DNA of 14,284 nucleotides, taken from positions 1 through 14,284 of the forward strand of contig JAIPIM010000069.1 of assembly GCA_021734725.1 (NCBI GenBank), in the 5' to 3' direction. The stretch is from Minisyncoccota bacterium (GTDB lineage Bacteria; Verrucomicrobiota; Lentisphaeria; Oligosphaerales; MVZH01). Under the pieces are notes generated by a model. The model was not told the DNA's origin, did no database searches, and saw nothing but the letters and a program-made list of their open reading frames with translations. Both the position numbers and the translations under genes were made by a program. Shown piece by piece: positions 1 through 7,053 of the stretch. Each line of letters opens with the position of its first letter. Positions within the stretch are counted from its first letter, which is position 1.

Positions 1-1
1 G

Positions 2-1384
2 GGCCCGCGCGGTTTTGCCCAGGCAACAACTGCGTTGGTTGCCTGGCAACGTCTTTTTCTGATTATCCTTGCCGGCACCGTCGTCGGCCTGCTCATTCTC
101 GATTACTACCTGACCATACTCGCGCTCAATATCTTCGTCACCATTGTGTATCTGGTGTCGTCCGCCTATCGTGCGTTTCTGATCGACGTCTCACTGCGAC
201 AGGACAGAGATATATCCATAAACCGCGCCGACTTGATACCCCCGGGCACGGATGGCTGGCCGCGTTACCTGGTTCTGGTCCCGCTTTACCATGAAGATGA
301 TATCCTGCCCCACCTCGTGCAATCTCTCAGCGAATTGGACTATCCCGACAGCCGACTGGAAATACGGCTGCTGATCGAAGAGGACGACGACAAAACAATG
401 GCGGCAGCCCGGCAACTGAACCCCGCACGTCCATTTGTCATCTTTCCCGTACCTGTGTCCCAACCCAGAACAAAACCCAAAGCCTGCAACATCGGATTGC
501 GTGATACCGACGCCGACTATCTCGTCATCTACGATGCGGAGGACAGACCCGACCCGGATCAACTGAAGAAAGCAGTTGTCGCCTTTTCACGCGTACCCAA
601 GAACGTGGCATGCATCCAGGCTAAGCTTAATTTCTACAATTCCCATCACAATTTTCTGACCCGTTGTTTCACCGCTGAATACGCCACATGGTTCGACCTC
701 TGCCTGCCGGGCCTGGATTTCCTGAAGGCCCCCATCCCCCTGGGCGGAACATCCAATCATTTCCGATTGGATATTCTAATCAATCTTGGAGGATGGGACG
801 AATACAATGTCACTGAAGACTGCGACCTCGGCCTGCGGCTCTTCTACAACGGATGGCGGACCCGCATACTGAACTCCACCACCTGGGAGCAGGCCTGCCC
901 GAATCTGCGCTACTGGATCAAACAGCGATCCCGGTGGGTGAAGGGATACGTGCAGACCTATCTTGTACACCTGCGGTCACCCGGAAAACTGATCGGAGGC
1001 CTGGGCATCATGAATGGAGCTCATTTTCATCTGTTGATCGGCGGAACCCCGTTCTGCCAATTGCTTAATCCCATCTACTGGTGCCTCACCTTGTTCTGGA
1101 TCGTCAGCCAAAACTCGGCTTTCAGCGCGTATTTCCCCGGCCCTGTGTTTGTCATGGCCGCTATTTGCCTGTTCGTGGGTAATTTCTTCTTCGCCTATAC
1201 CAGCAGCATAGCATGCGTCCAGAGGGGCTTCGGAAACTTGGCAAAATACGGCTTGCTCATGCCAATCTACTGGGTGCTTATGAGCATCGCCGCGTGGAAG
1301 GGATGCCTTCAGTTGCTGTGGAATCCCCATTACTGGGAAAAAACAAAGCACTTCGGCATTTCAAAACAGCACGACACAATGTAA
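2..1384 (+). CDS. Membrane glycosyltransferase family 2 (BcsA/XagB-like), 5' end outside window
   Basis: The gene probably makes an extracellular or envelope polysaccharide by transferring sugar from a nucleotide-sugar on the cytoplasmic face of the membrane. The frame is open from base 2 to the TAA at 1382-1384, so the start lies upstream; the TTG at 35 is only the first possible start inside the window. Counting from that TTG, two hydrophobic segments (about residues 6-50) precede the GT-A domain. The domain shows DAED at 167-170 (nucleotide-sugar/metal site), TED at 260-262 (catalytic base) and QRSRW at 297-301, the Q/RxxRW signature of processive GT2 enzymes. At least three more membrane segments follow (about 325-430). 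No PilZ domain is visible. The next gene begins 11 bases downstream and is probably co-transcribed. The family call is firm; the product sugar is unknown. Confidence 0.9.
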   Translation, partial: GPRGFAQATTALVAWQRLFLIILAGTVVGLLILDYYLTILALNIFVTIVYLVSSAYRAFLIDVSLRQDRDISINRADLIPPGTDGWPRYLVLVPLYHEDDILPHLVQSLSELDYPDSRLEIRLLIEEDDDKTMAAARQLNPARPFVIFPVPVSQPRTKPKACNIGLRDTDADYLVIYDAEDRPDPDQLKKAVVAFSRVPKNVACIQAKLNFYNSHHNFLTRCFTAEYATWFDLCLPGLDFLKAPIPLGGTSNHFRLDILINLGGWDEYNVTEDCDLGLRLFYNGWRTRILNSTTWEQACPNLRYWIKQRSRWVKGYVQTYLVHLRSPGKLIGGLGIMNGAHFHLLIGGTPFCQLLNPIYWCLTLFWIVSQNSAFSAYFPGPVFVMAAICLFVGNFFFAYTSSIACVQRGFGNLAKYGLLMPIYWVLMSIAAWKGCLQLLWNPHYWEKTKHFGISKQHDTM

Positions 1385-1395
1385 AGACTTGCTCC

Positions 1396-2940
1396 ATGCC
1401 ACGTCTCGGTTCAAAAATTTGGTACGGCACCTTTTCGCAGGAAACCGATCTGCACCGTCCTCACATCCTGCCGTGGCTGGCATGGATCGCCGTTATAACG
1501 CTGGTGCTGGGGATACGCTACAGCCTCCCATTCGAATGCACCGACGCCTTGACTGTCCACCAACGCATCCTCGATTCCCTCGCGGCAGGGCAGGTCTGGG
1601 GCCGACAGGCCCTCGTCGGTACCGCCGAATTCCCGTTGCTGACTACCGCTGCCATGTTGTTTGCCGAACAACTGGGCACACTCGTCAAACTGCCCGCCGG
1701 CCATGTTCTCGTCGGAGTATCGCAAGTCTGGGCCGTCGTCTATCTGATTCGGATACCGAAAACCCCGCGGGCACGATGCCTCATCGCCACCCTTGTTCCC
1801 ATCTTTTTCGCCACACCGGAATTCCGCGCCATGATATTCGCGCTGGACCCTAACTGGATTACAGCCGTACCGGCCGTCGCCGCATTCTATCACCTGACGC
1901 AGTGGTTTCGCTATAATGCACTGCGCGATGTTGTCTTGCTGGCTGTCAACGGCGGCCTCCTGGTATTCGCCGGCCCCACCGGCATGTGCATAGCCGTCGT
2001 ATTTCTAATCGTCACATCAACTAGAATTCACCATATCAATGAACAATGGTCCGGCCACGATCTGCGGGGTGTCCATTTCCTCACATGGGCGCCCTTTGTC
2101 TATTGCTGCGGCCTGATACTGCTTGCCAACTGGCTCATCATGAGGGACCTCGTCTTCATCCTGCGGCACACCACAAACGCACCCCTCTCCGCTAATATCG
2201 ACGAACTGCTTACCGGCACGGCGCAAGGACTCAGCACACTGCCGTGGTTGGCAGCCGCCGGGATTGTCACAACCGGACTCGGCATCTTTACCCGAAAACG
2301 AACGCTCTGTGCTTCGCTGTTCGCAACCCTGGCGGGAATCTCGCTGATTCAAGCCGTTTACGACACTCTGAACGTGCACCTCCCAGCAGGAAGGCTGATA
2401 CTGGGAACACTCGGAATTGCGGCTCTGGCGACCCCCATCATGCTGTATGGCGTGAGAAAAGGCCCGCGGCTGTGGCACGGAATAGCCGCATTACTCATGA
2501 TCTTGGCCGTGACCGCGGAAATCAAAGTATCGCAACATTGCTTTATCACTCATGCAAACTTGATACAACGCCACCCCCATCGTGCCCACATTACGGCATG
2601 GGTTGACAAGGCCTGGGAAGATGCTCGGATTATGGTATACGGCACCCTGACCCCGGCTATTTATTTCGACCCGAAAGAACGCCGTTTCGTCTCGCGTCTC
2701 GACTTCTCGGCCCGTAACCTGCTCTGGCGCGCCAGAGATGAACAGCTCTACCTGCTCGTGCCCCCAGCCAATGGGCGGTTCTATCCCAACCGTAACAACG
2801 CCATGGCGCGTATTCACGAACATGGCGCCCCCTGGTTATTGTTGGAGCAAACATGGCGCCCCGGATGGCAACTGTGGCGGTGTGTTGTCTTGCCAACGTC
2901 CGTGGAAAATACCGACCTCCAGACGCCGTCCAGCGACTAA
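1396..2940 (+). CDS. Polytopic membrane protein of unknown function, partner of the glycosyltransferase
   Basis: I do not recognise this 514-residue protein. It has a short N-terminal cytoplasmic-like stretch, then roughly nine to ten hydrophobic segments between residues 25 and about 410, and a soluble C-terminal tail of about 100 residues (starting near the AWVDKAWEDARIMVYG stretch) rich in Trp, Arg and aromatic residues. The general plan, with an early loop containing FECTDALTVHQRI and a long hydrophobic core, recalls membrane glycosyltransferases of the GT39/PMT type, but no decisive motif is seen. The ATG at 1396 was chosen because it follows the upstream stop by 11 bases; the frame extends further upstream only by overlapping the glycosyltransferase. 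The ribosome site before it is weak, so translational coupling is possible. Co-location suggests a role in the same polysaccharide pathway, which is inference. Confidence 0.75.
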   Translation: MPRLGSKIWYGTFSQETDLHRPHILPWLAWIAVITLVLGIRYSLPFECTDALTVHQRILDSLAAGQVWGRQALVGTAEFPLLTTAAMLFAEQLGTLVKLPAGHVLVGVSQVWAVVYLIRIPKTPRARCLIATLVPIFFATPEFRAMIFALDPNWITAVPAVAAFYHLTQWFRYNALRDVVLLAVNGGLLVFAGPTGMCIAVVFLIVTSTRIHHINEQWSGHDLRGVHFLTWAPFVYCCGLILLANWLIMRDLVFILRHTTNAPLSANIDELLTGTAQGLSTLPWLAAAGIVTTGLGIFTRKRTLCASLFATLAGISLIQAVYDTLNVHLPAGRLILGTLGIAALATPIMLYGVRKGPRLWHGIAALLMILAVTAEIKVSQHCFITHANLIQRHPHRAHITAWVDKAWEDARIMVYGTLTPAIYFDPKERRFVSRLDFSARNLLWRARDEQLYLLVPPANGRFYPNRNNAMARIHEHGAPWLLLEQTWRPGWQLWRCVVLPTSVENTDLQTPSSD

Positions 2941-3071
2941 TGGAGCGGAAAACACGATTATTTCATCAAAGAAAAAGATGGCACACCTTGCTTAGCAACG
3001 CAACGAGTGATAACGTTAAAAAGAAATGTTGTCTCGACCGCAAGTCATCACTAACGAATGCACCAAAAGCT

Positions 3072-3398
3072 ATGAATGAAGTCACACAACTGGCTAAACT
3101 GCAAGAGCTTGAGATCACACTGGATGAAACCAATATTCTCCATGAAAGAAATGGGCATGAGGGAATTGGCTCACTTCAACAGGACATTGATAAACTCAGG
3201 AACCGTATTCCCCCTGGCATCCTCCTGCGCTATAATAAATTACGGTCGCGCGGCCTTGCTGTCGCCGAAGAGCATAAAGGCACGTGCAGCGGCTGTCGCC
3301 TGAATATTCCCCAAGGAGACCTGAATCGCATGCGCAACGGGATCATGGATTGGGTCTGCCCTAACTGTGGACGCTTTATCGTCCTGTCAAATAAATAA
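3072..3398 (+). CDS. Short C4-type zinc-ribbon protein (zf-RING_7/DUF164-like)
   Basis: This 108-residue protein has an N-terminal helical half with coiled-coil character (about residues 1-65, rich in Leu, Glu, Lys and Arg) and a C-terminal zinc ribbon: CSGC at residues 72-75 and CPNC at 96-99, the latter in the typical sequence WVCPNCGRFIV. The arrangement CxxC, about 20 residues, CPNCGR matches the C-terminal ribbon of the C4-type zinc-ribbon family, proposed to bind nucleic acid. Family members are usually near 240 residues with a much longer coiled coil, so this is a short form. The ATG at 3072 is preferred because the frame upstream of it does not look like this family; the ribosome site is poor, so the start could be off by a few codons. 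It lies between the membrane-protein gene and the EIIA gene. Confidence 0.8.
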   Translation: MNEVTQLAKLQELEITLDETNILHERNGHEGIGSLQQDIDKLRNRIPPGILLRYNKLRSRGLAVAEEHKGTCSGCRLNIPQGDLNRMRNGIMDWVCPNCGRFIVLSNK

Positions 3399-3429
3399 CA
3401 AGATATTTTCGCAAAGAGTCTAACGAGAG

Positions 3430-3471
3430 CCTCGACGGAAAGGTAGCGCGCCCATGTCAGGAGCGTCGAGG
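3430..3471 (+). other. Stem-loop 1 in the leader of the EIIA gene
   Basis: CCTCGACG at 3430-3437 and CGTCGAGG at 3464-3471 are perfect 8-base inverted repeats around a 26-base loop. There is no T-run after the stem, so it is not a standard terminator. The 5' arm overlaps a second pairing option: GACGGAAAGGT at 3434-3444 against ATCTTTCCGAC at 3517-3527, with 9 of 11 pairs. The two folds cannot form together. Seen directly in the sequence; any regulatory role is inference. Confidence 0.45.
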
Positions 3472-3473
3472 AT

Positions 3474-3512
3474 CCCCCTCTGCGGCCTGTGCTGCGAGGC
3501 ACGCGTGGGGGG
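3474..3512 (+). other. Stem-loop 2 in the leader of the EIIA gene
   Basis: CCCCC at 3474-3478 can pair with the G-run at 3507-3512, enclosing a tight inner hairpin GTGC/GCAC (3489-3492 with 3499-3502) with a six-base loop. It lies between stem-loop 1 and the EIIA start. No T-tract follows. It may be part of a leader RNA or a degenerate terminator of the zinc-ribbon gene. Confidence 0.4.
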
Positions 3513-3555
3513 CGACATCTTTCCGACAGGATCTAATGAAGGTTAATGCGAGGCT

Positions 3556-4014
3556 ATGGATATAAAATCTCTTATCCCTGCGTCACACGTCCTGTTGGGA
3601 CTCAAGGGCGAAACGCCACGGGATATCTTGCGAAATCTGAGCAAGCCTCTGGCTATGGACAATATTCTGTCGGACGCAGAAGCGTTCCTCGATGATGTGG
3701 AACGTAGAGAAGGCCAATTTACGACTCAGGTAGACAACACGGTGGCCCTGCCGCATGCTCGCTCAAATACGGTACGGCGACTGGCTTGTTCGGTGGGGAT
3801 TGCTTCGGACCCGGGCCTGGCCTTTAATCCAACGGAAAATAATCGCTGTCGCCTGTTCTTTATGCTTGCGGTCCCAGCGTTCGCACCGACCGCGCATCTC
3901 CCCTTGCTCCAGCACTTGGCAAACTTTGCACACGATCCCGAACGGGTCGAAAAACTTCTGGACAGCACCACTCCAGCGAAAGCGGCACGGCAGATCGTAC
4001 GGTTCAGAGGATGA
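3556..4014 (+). CDS. PTS EIIA-domain protein (PtsN/fructose-mannitol type), orphan
   Basis: The 152-residue protein is a single EIIA type-2 domain, the usual length for PtsN-like proteins. The phospho-acceptor His is residue 67 in the conserved sequence VALPHARSN, preceded by a run resembling the family pattern (REGQFTTQVDNTVALPHAR). The C-terminal half has the family pattern RLFFMLAVPA...HLPLLQHLANFAHDPERVEKLL. No EIIB, EIIC, HPr or EI gene is in the window, so it is more likely a regulatory phosphorelay protein in the cytoplasm than a transport component. The ATG at 3556 follows GAGG closely, with a further GAAGG about 13 bases upstream. The 157-base leader before it contains two stem-loops. 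The start fits the usual MDIKSLI... opening of the family. Confidence 0.88.
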   Translation: MDIKSLIPASHVLLGLKGETPRDILRNLSKPLAMDNILSDAEAFLDDVERREGQFTTQVDNTVALPHARSNTVRRLACSVGIASDPGLAFNPTENNRCRLFFMLAVPAFAPTAHLPLLQHLANFAHDPERVEKLLDSTTPAKAARQIVRFRG

Positions 4015-4154
4015 TGCGCACCGACCTCACTCTCTGGATTCAGTTATAGACGTTAAGCAAAAACACGGACATTACCGGAAGGTGCCTGAGCGTGGGACCG
4101 AAGAAAACACCGAAAACGGACACCGGACAGTGACGATTAAGAGCTATTGGCAAC

Positions 4155-4206
4155 TGCGGGAGGCGCTTCCACCCGGCAACCACCCTCAATGCGGGAGGGC
4201 TTCCAC
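4155..4206. repeat. Degenerate direct repeat pair in a convergent gap
   Basis: TGCGGGAGGCGCTTCCAC (4155-4172) recurs as TGCGGGAGGGCTTCCAC (4190-4206), differing by one base insertion, 35 bases start to start. The spacer contains CCCTC, which can pair with the GAGGG of the second copy (CCCTCAATGCGGGAGGG). The gap 4015-4261 lies between converging EIIA and Hsp70 genes and holds no gene or T-tailed terminator that I can see. The unit looks like a dispersed intergenic repeat, but only a genome search could show that. Confidence 0.5.
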
Positions 4207-4261
4207 GTCGCGATCCATGTTTTTACCTTCCGCCAAGCGTGGTCGGGTATGTACGGAACCT

Positions 4262-7018
4262 TCAGGTTTGCGTCAGTCGCAACCCGAGTGGCAGCCGTTC
4301 CCCTGCTAGTTCCGCGCGATAATCGGCACTTTCCTCGGTTGACACCTCCACACGCTGACACCACTCATCAGGGGCTTCATAACGTGTTAGAACACTGACC
4401 GCCTGTCGCCTCACATGGGCGCTCACGTCAAGGTCCCGCAAATCACAACGCCGACACACGTTCGCAATGGCAAAAAGAGCCATCCGCCTTTGCTGGCCCT
4501 CCGCTCCTTGAACCGCGGAGAACAAGGTCGGCAACAACGGTTCAATGCCGGCGGCGGGCACCACTGCATTGACCGGACCATGAAACAGCTGTCGGGCACC
4601 GACCCGACTGACCACCCATAAAAAATGCGCCGGCAATACATCCCCGTCCTCGAGCAGCCCACGTAAAATGCGCCTCTTCTGCTTAATGGAAAGCCGCTCA
4701 AGCGACCCGAGACAGCGCCACATCTCCCGGCTTTCCTGGGCGCCTTTTCCTTTGGGCGATACGACTGGCTTGTTCCCCGCTCCGAACAACACTTTCAAAA
4801 GGACGCTGCCCACTTGCTGCTGCTGTCCTTCACGCAATCCTCCGCCAATGCGCCGCCAACAGGTCCACCATTCCGCACCTACTTGAGCTCTGTTGCACAC
4901 CAGGGGCCCGGGATGCCACACCTTCCACATCTGCTTGGTCCGCCATTCATCTCCGGCAGCACCAAATCCCGGACGCAGGCAAAACCCCGTGAGGTTAAGC
5001 CAACGAACTTCGTGCTCCGCCGTCCTGCCGCGTACAGCCGGTGTCACCAGAAGATCGTCGGCCAAAGCCCGTAGTATGCTGCCCCCCCAGTCTCTGCGCT
5101 TCACGCCAATAATGTCTTCCAGGCGGGATGCCACGTGCGGCAGCTCGGCAATGTCGGCAAACGCATCCCGCAAGGCCTCCCTGGCCTGTTTCAAGCACGC
5201 GGCGTCCACAACAATCTCCGGCGCTTCATCCGCACGAAGTGAATCCATGGACTGCTCCGCACGGAGATTGAAGGAAAGCGGATAACGGTGTTGGCCGTCC
5301 TCCGTCTCACACCACACATTCAGAGTCCCCACCTCGCTCAACACTGCACGCAATCTGACCTCAAGCTCCCTGTGAACACCTTTGCCGTAGGTCAAAACGG
5401 TCTGTAATGGCGGCAGCGGCGTAAGCTCCATACGGTCCGTAATCACATCACCGGCACGGTCGTCGAGGCGCGTGGAACTGGAATAGAGAGGAAATTGCAC
5501 CGTCCGATTCGTAACCAGCCTGAATTGGTGTTCCCCCGGCGTAACAACTTTCCCCTCGTCCGTATCACGCGAAACCATACACAGTAATTCCGTCCCGTCT
5601 TCAGCCGCGACCTCGAGATAATACGACCGCGCAATCCCCCCTTTCACGCGAACACCTTCACCACGGCGCACACGCCCGTAATACGAAGCCCCGCGGGACA
5701 CCGAAAGGTTCAAGTCTTGCGCCTCAAGCTCCGGCAAGGGCTTCCCAAGGCTCCCCCATTCCGCGACCACGGCGCACAGTCGTTCCCGCACTACTTGCGG
5801 GATGGTCGTGCCGCCATTAAAGAGAATACGGTCGGGTATCGCCACTCCGTTGACGAGACGGGAACCCGACACAGCGGCAGACCGCTTTAAAAACGCCAGC
5901 AAATGACGGGTCACCGCAGGTTCGGTGACGTACGGCAATCCCATGCGCCGTACTCCGGCACGGCGCAGGGGAACTTCAGCTTCCCGCGCGACCTCCGGGA
6001 AAAAACCTTCAAGAAACGTCCGCAATACATGCTCACGAGTTAGAACAGCACTGCGCACGCCACTGATTAACTTGCTGCCTGAACCAGAGACCGTCACGCG
6101 AATGTCATCAGGCGCCCGCGACGTCAACAGCGCTTCTTTGGCCATACGACATTGATGGCACAACATGCTCCATTCACGAGAGGGCAACTTGGTCCCCCAC
6201 TCATGTTCGACCTCACGCGCCAATGCCATGTCAATGTTGTCTCCGCCAAGCAAGAGATGTTCGCCGACCGCCGTACGCCGCAATGTGTAGCCATCCTCGA
6301 TTCGAATGAGCGAAAAGTCACTTGTCCCCCCTCCGATGTCGATAACCAGAATGCTTTCGCCAGTATTCAGGTGGTCCCGCCAGCTATCCTCATGCTGCCA
6401 GAGCCACCCGTAGAAAGCAGCAAGCGGTTCCTCCAGCAAGACTACATGTTCCAGACCCGCATCCCGCGCCGCTTTCACAGTCAATTCGCGTGCCGCCTCG
6501 TCAAAGGACGCGGGAACAGTCAGCACAACCTGTTGCTCCGACAGCACGCAATGGGTCCCCTCACGATCACGGGCATCGCTGTAACGGTGGTCCCACGCAG
6601 ACCGAATATGCTCTAGGTAATATCGAGAAATATCAACCGGGGATTGGCTCCGTGCCCCAAGGTCGCCACCCCAGGGCAAGATCCCGGCAGTGCGGTCCAC
6701 ACCCCCGTGAGCCAGCCAGGACTTGGCTGAAGCCACCAGGCGTCCAGGAACGGCCGCCCCCTGCTCGCGCGCAAACATGCCTACCGCATGTGGCGTTTGA
6801 TCGGACCAGGGAAGCTCAAGGGCTCCTTCGGGGAGCTCGTGCTCGGACGGTAAATAACAGAAGGAGGGAAGCAGAGGAAAATCGGCCACTTCACCGGCAT
6901 CCGCAAGCTGCAAAATGCCGAACTGCTGAATCGCCCCCCCTTCTTCAGTATCAATAAAGCTGACCGCTGACGTCGTCGTACCTAAATCAATGCCGATAAT
7001 GTAACGGGAATCAATCAT
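4262..7018 (-). CDS. Hsp70-family ATPase with C-terminal DUF3731 extension
   Basis: This 918-residue protein opens with an Hsp70/actin-fold ATPase domain: phosphate-1 motif IGIDLGTTTSAVSFID (about residues 8-23), the pattern VPASFDEAARELTVKAARDAGLEHVVLLEEPLAAFYGWL, phosphate-2 motif DIGGGTSDFSL (from about 227) and the adenosine motif ILFNGGTT near 400. A lysine in SAKSW is in a plausible position for the catalytic Lys. The usual DnaK lid and EEVD-type end are absent. Instead a tail of about 300 residues begins near 610 (LEDIIGVKRRDWGGSILRALADDLL), which I assign to DUF3731. The ATG at 7018 is 35 bases after the previous Hsp70 stop, with AAAGG just before it. It is probably in one operon with the other Hsp70 and DUF2760 genes. 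It is likely a cytoplasmic chaperone-like or regulatory ATPase; the client is unknown. Confidence 0.88.
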   Translation of the reverse strand: MIDSRYIIGIDLGTTTSAVSFIDTEEGGAIQQFGILQLADAGEVADFPLLPSFCYLPSEHELPEGALELPWSDQTPHAVGMFAREQGAAVPGRLVASAKSWLAHGGVDRTAGILPWGGDLGARSQSPVDISRYYLEHIRSAWDHRYSDARDREGTHCVLSEQQVVLTVPASFDEAARELTVKAARDAGLEHVVLLEEPLAAFYGWLWQHEDSWRDHLNTGESILVIDIGGGTSDFSLIRIEDGYTLRRTAVGEHLLLGGDNIDMALAREVEHEWGTKLPSREWSMLCHQCRMAKEALLTSRAPDDIRVTVSGSGSKLISGVRSAVLTREHVLRTFLEGFFPEVAREAEVPLRRAGVRRMGLPYVTEPAVTRHLLAFLKRSAAVSGSRLVNGVAIPDRILFNGGTTIPQVVRERLCAVVAEWGSLGKPLPELEAQDLNLSVSRGASYYGRVRRGEGVRVKGGIARSYYLEVAAEDGTELLCMVSRDTDEGKVVTPGEHQFRLVTNRTVQFPLYSSSTRLDDRAGDVITDRMELTPLPPLQTVLTYGKGVHRELEVRLRAVLSEVGTLNVWCETEDGQHRYPLSFNLRAEQSMDSLRADEAPEIVVDAACLKQAREALRDAFADIAELPHVASRLEDIIGVKRRDWGGSILRALADDLLVTPAVRGRTAEHEVRWLNLTGFCLRPGFGAAGDEWRTKQMWKVWHPGPLVCNRAQVGAEWWTCWRRIGGGLREGQQQQVGSVLLKVLFGAGNKPVVSPKGKGAQESREMWRCLGSLERLSIKQKRRILRGLLEDGDVLPAHFLWVVSRVGARQLFHGPVNAVVPAAGIEPLLPTLFSAVQGAEGQQRRMALFAIANVCRRCDLRDLDVSAHVRRQAVSVLTRYEAPDEWCQRVEVSTEESADYRAELAGERLPLGLRLTQT

Positions 7019-7053
7019 ACCTTTGGGTGTTTAAAGCCTCATGGTGCATGAAC

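Noticed and set aside
1213..1395. Longer in-frame start for the 514-residue membrane protein
   Set aside because: It would overlap the glycosyltransferase by about 170 bases out of frame and adds a basic, non-conserved-looking segment; the ATG at 1396 fits the gene boundary.
977..2478. Minus-strand frames under the glycosyltransferase and membrane-protein genes
   Set aside because: No domain pattern or ribosome site, and the opposite strand is clearly coding.
3399..3555. SRP RNA or RNase P RNA in the structured gap before the EIIA gene
   Set aside because: GGAAAGGTAGC superficially recalls the SRP RNA tip, but the conserved order of motifs is absent and the gap is too short for RNase P RNA.
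6152..6957. Long plus-strand frames opposite the Hsp70 genes (also around 4893-5285 and 7993-8451)
   Set aside because: They are antisense to well-supported Hsp70 coding, are rich in Arg, Pro and His as GC-rich shadows are, and have no recognisable motifs.
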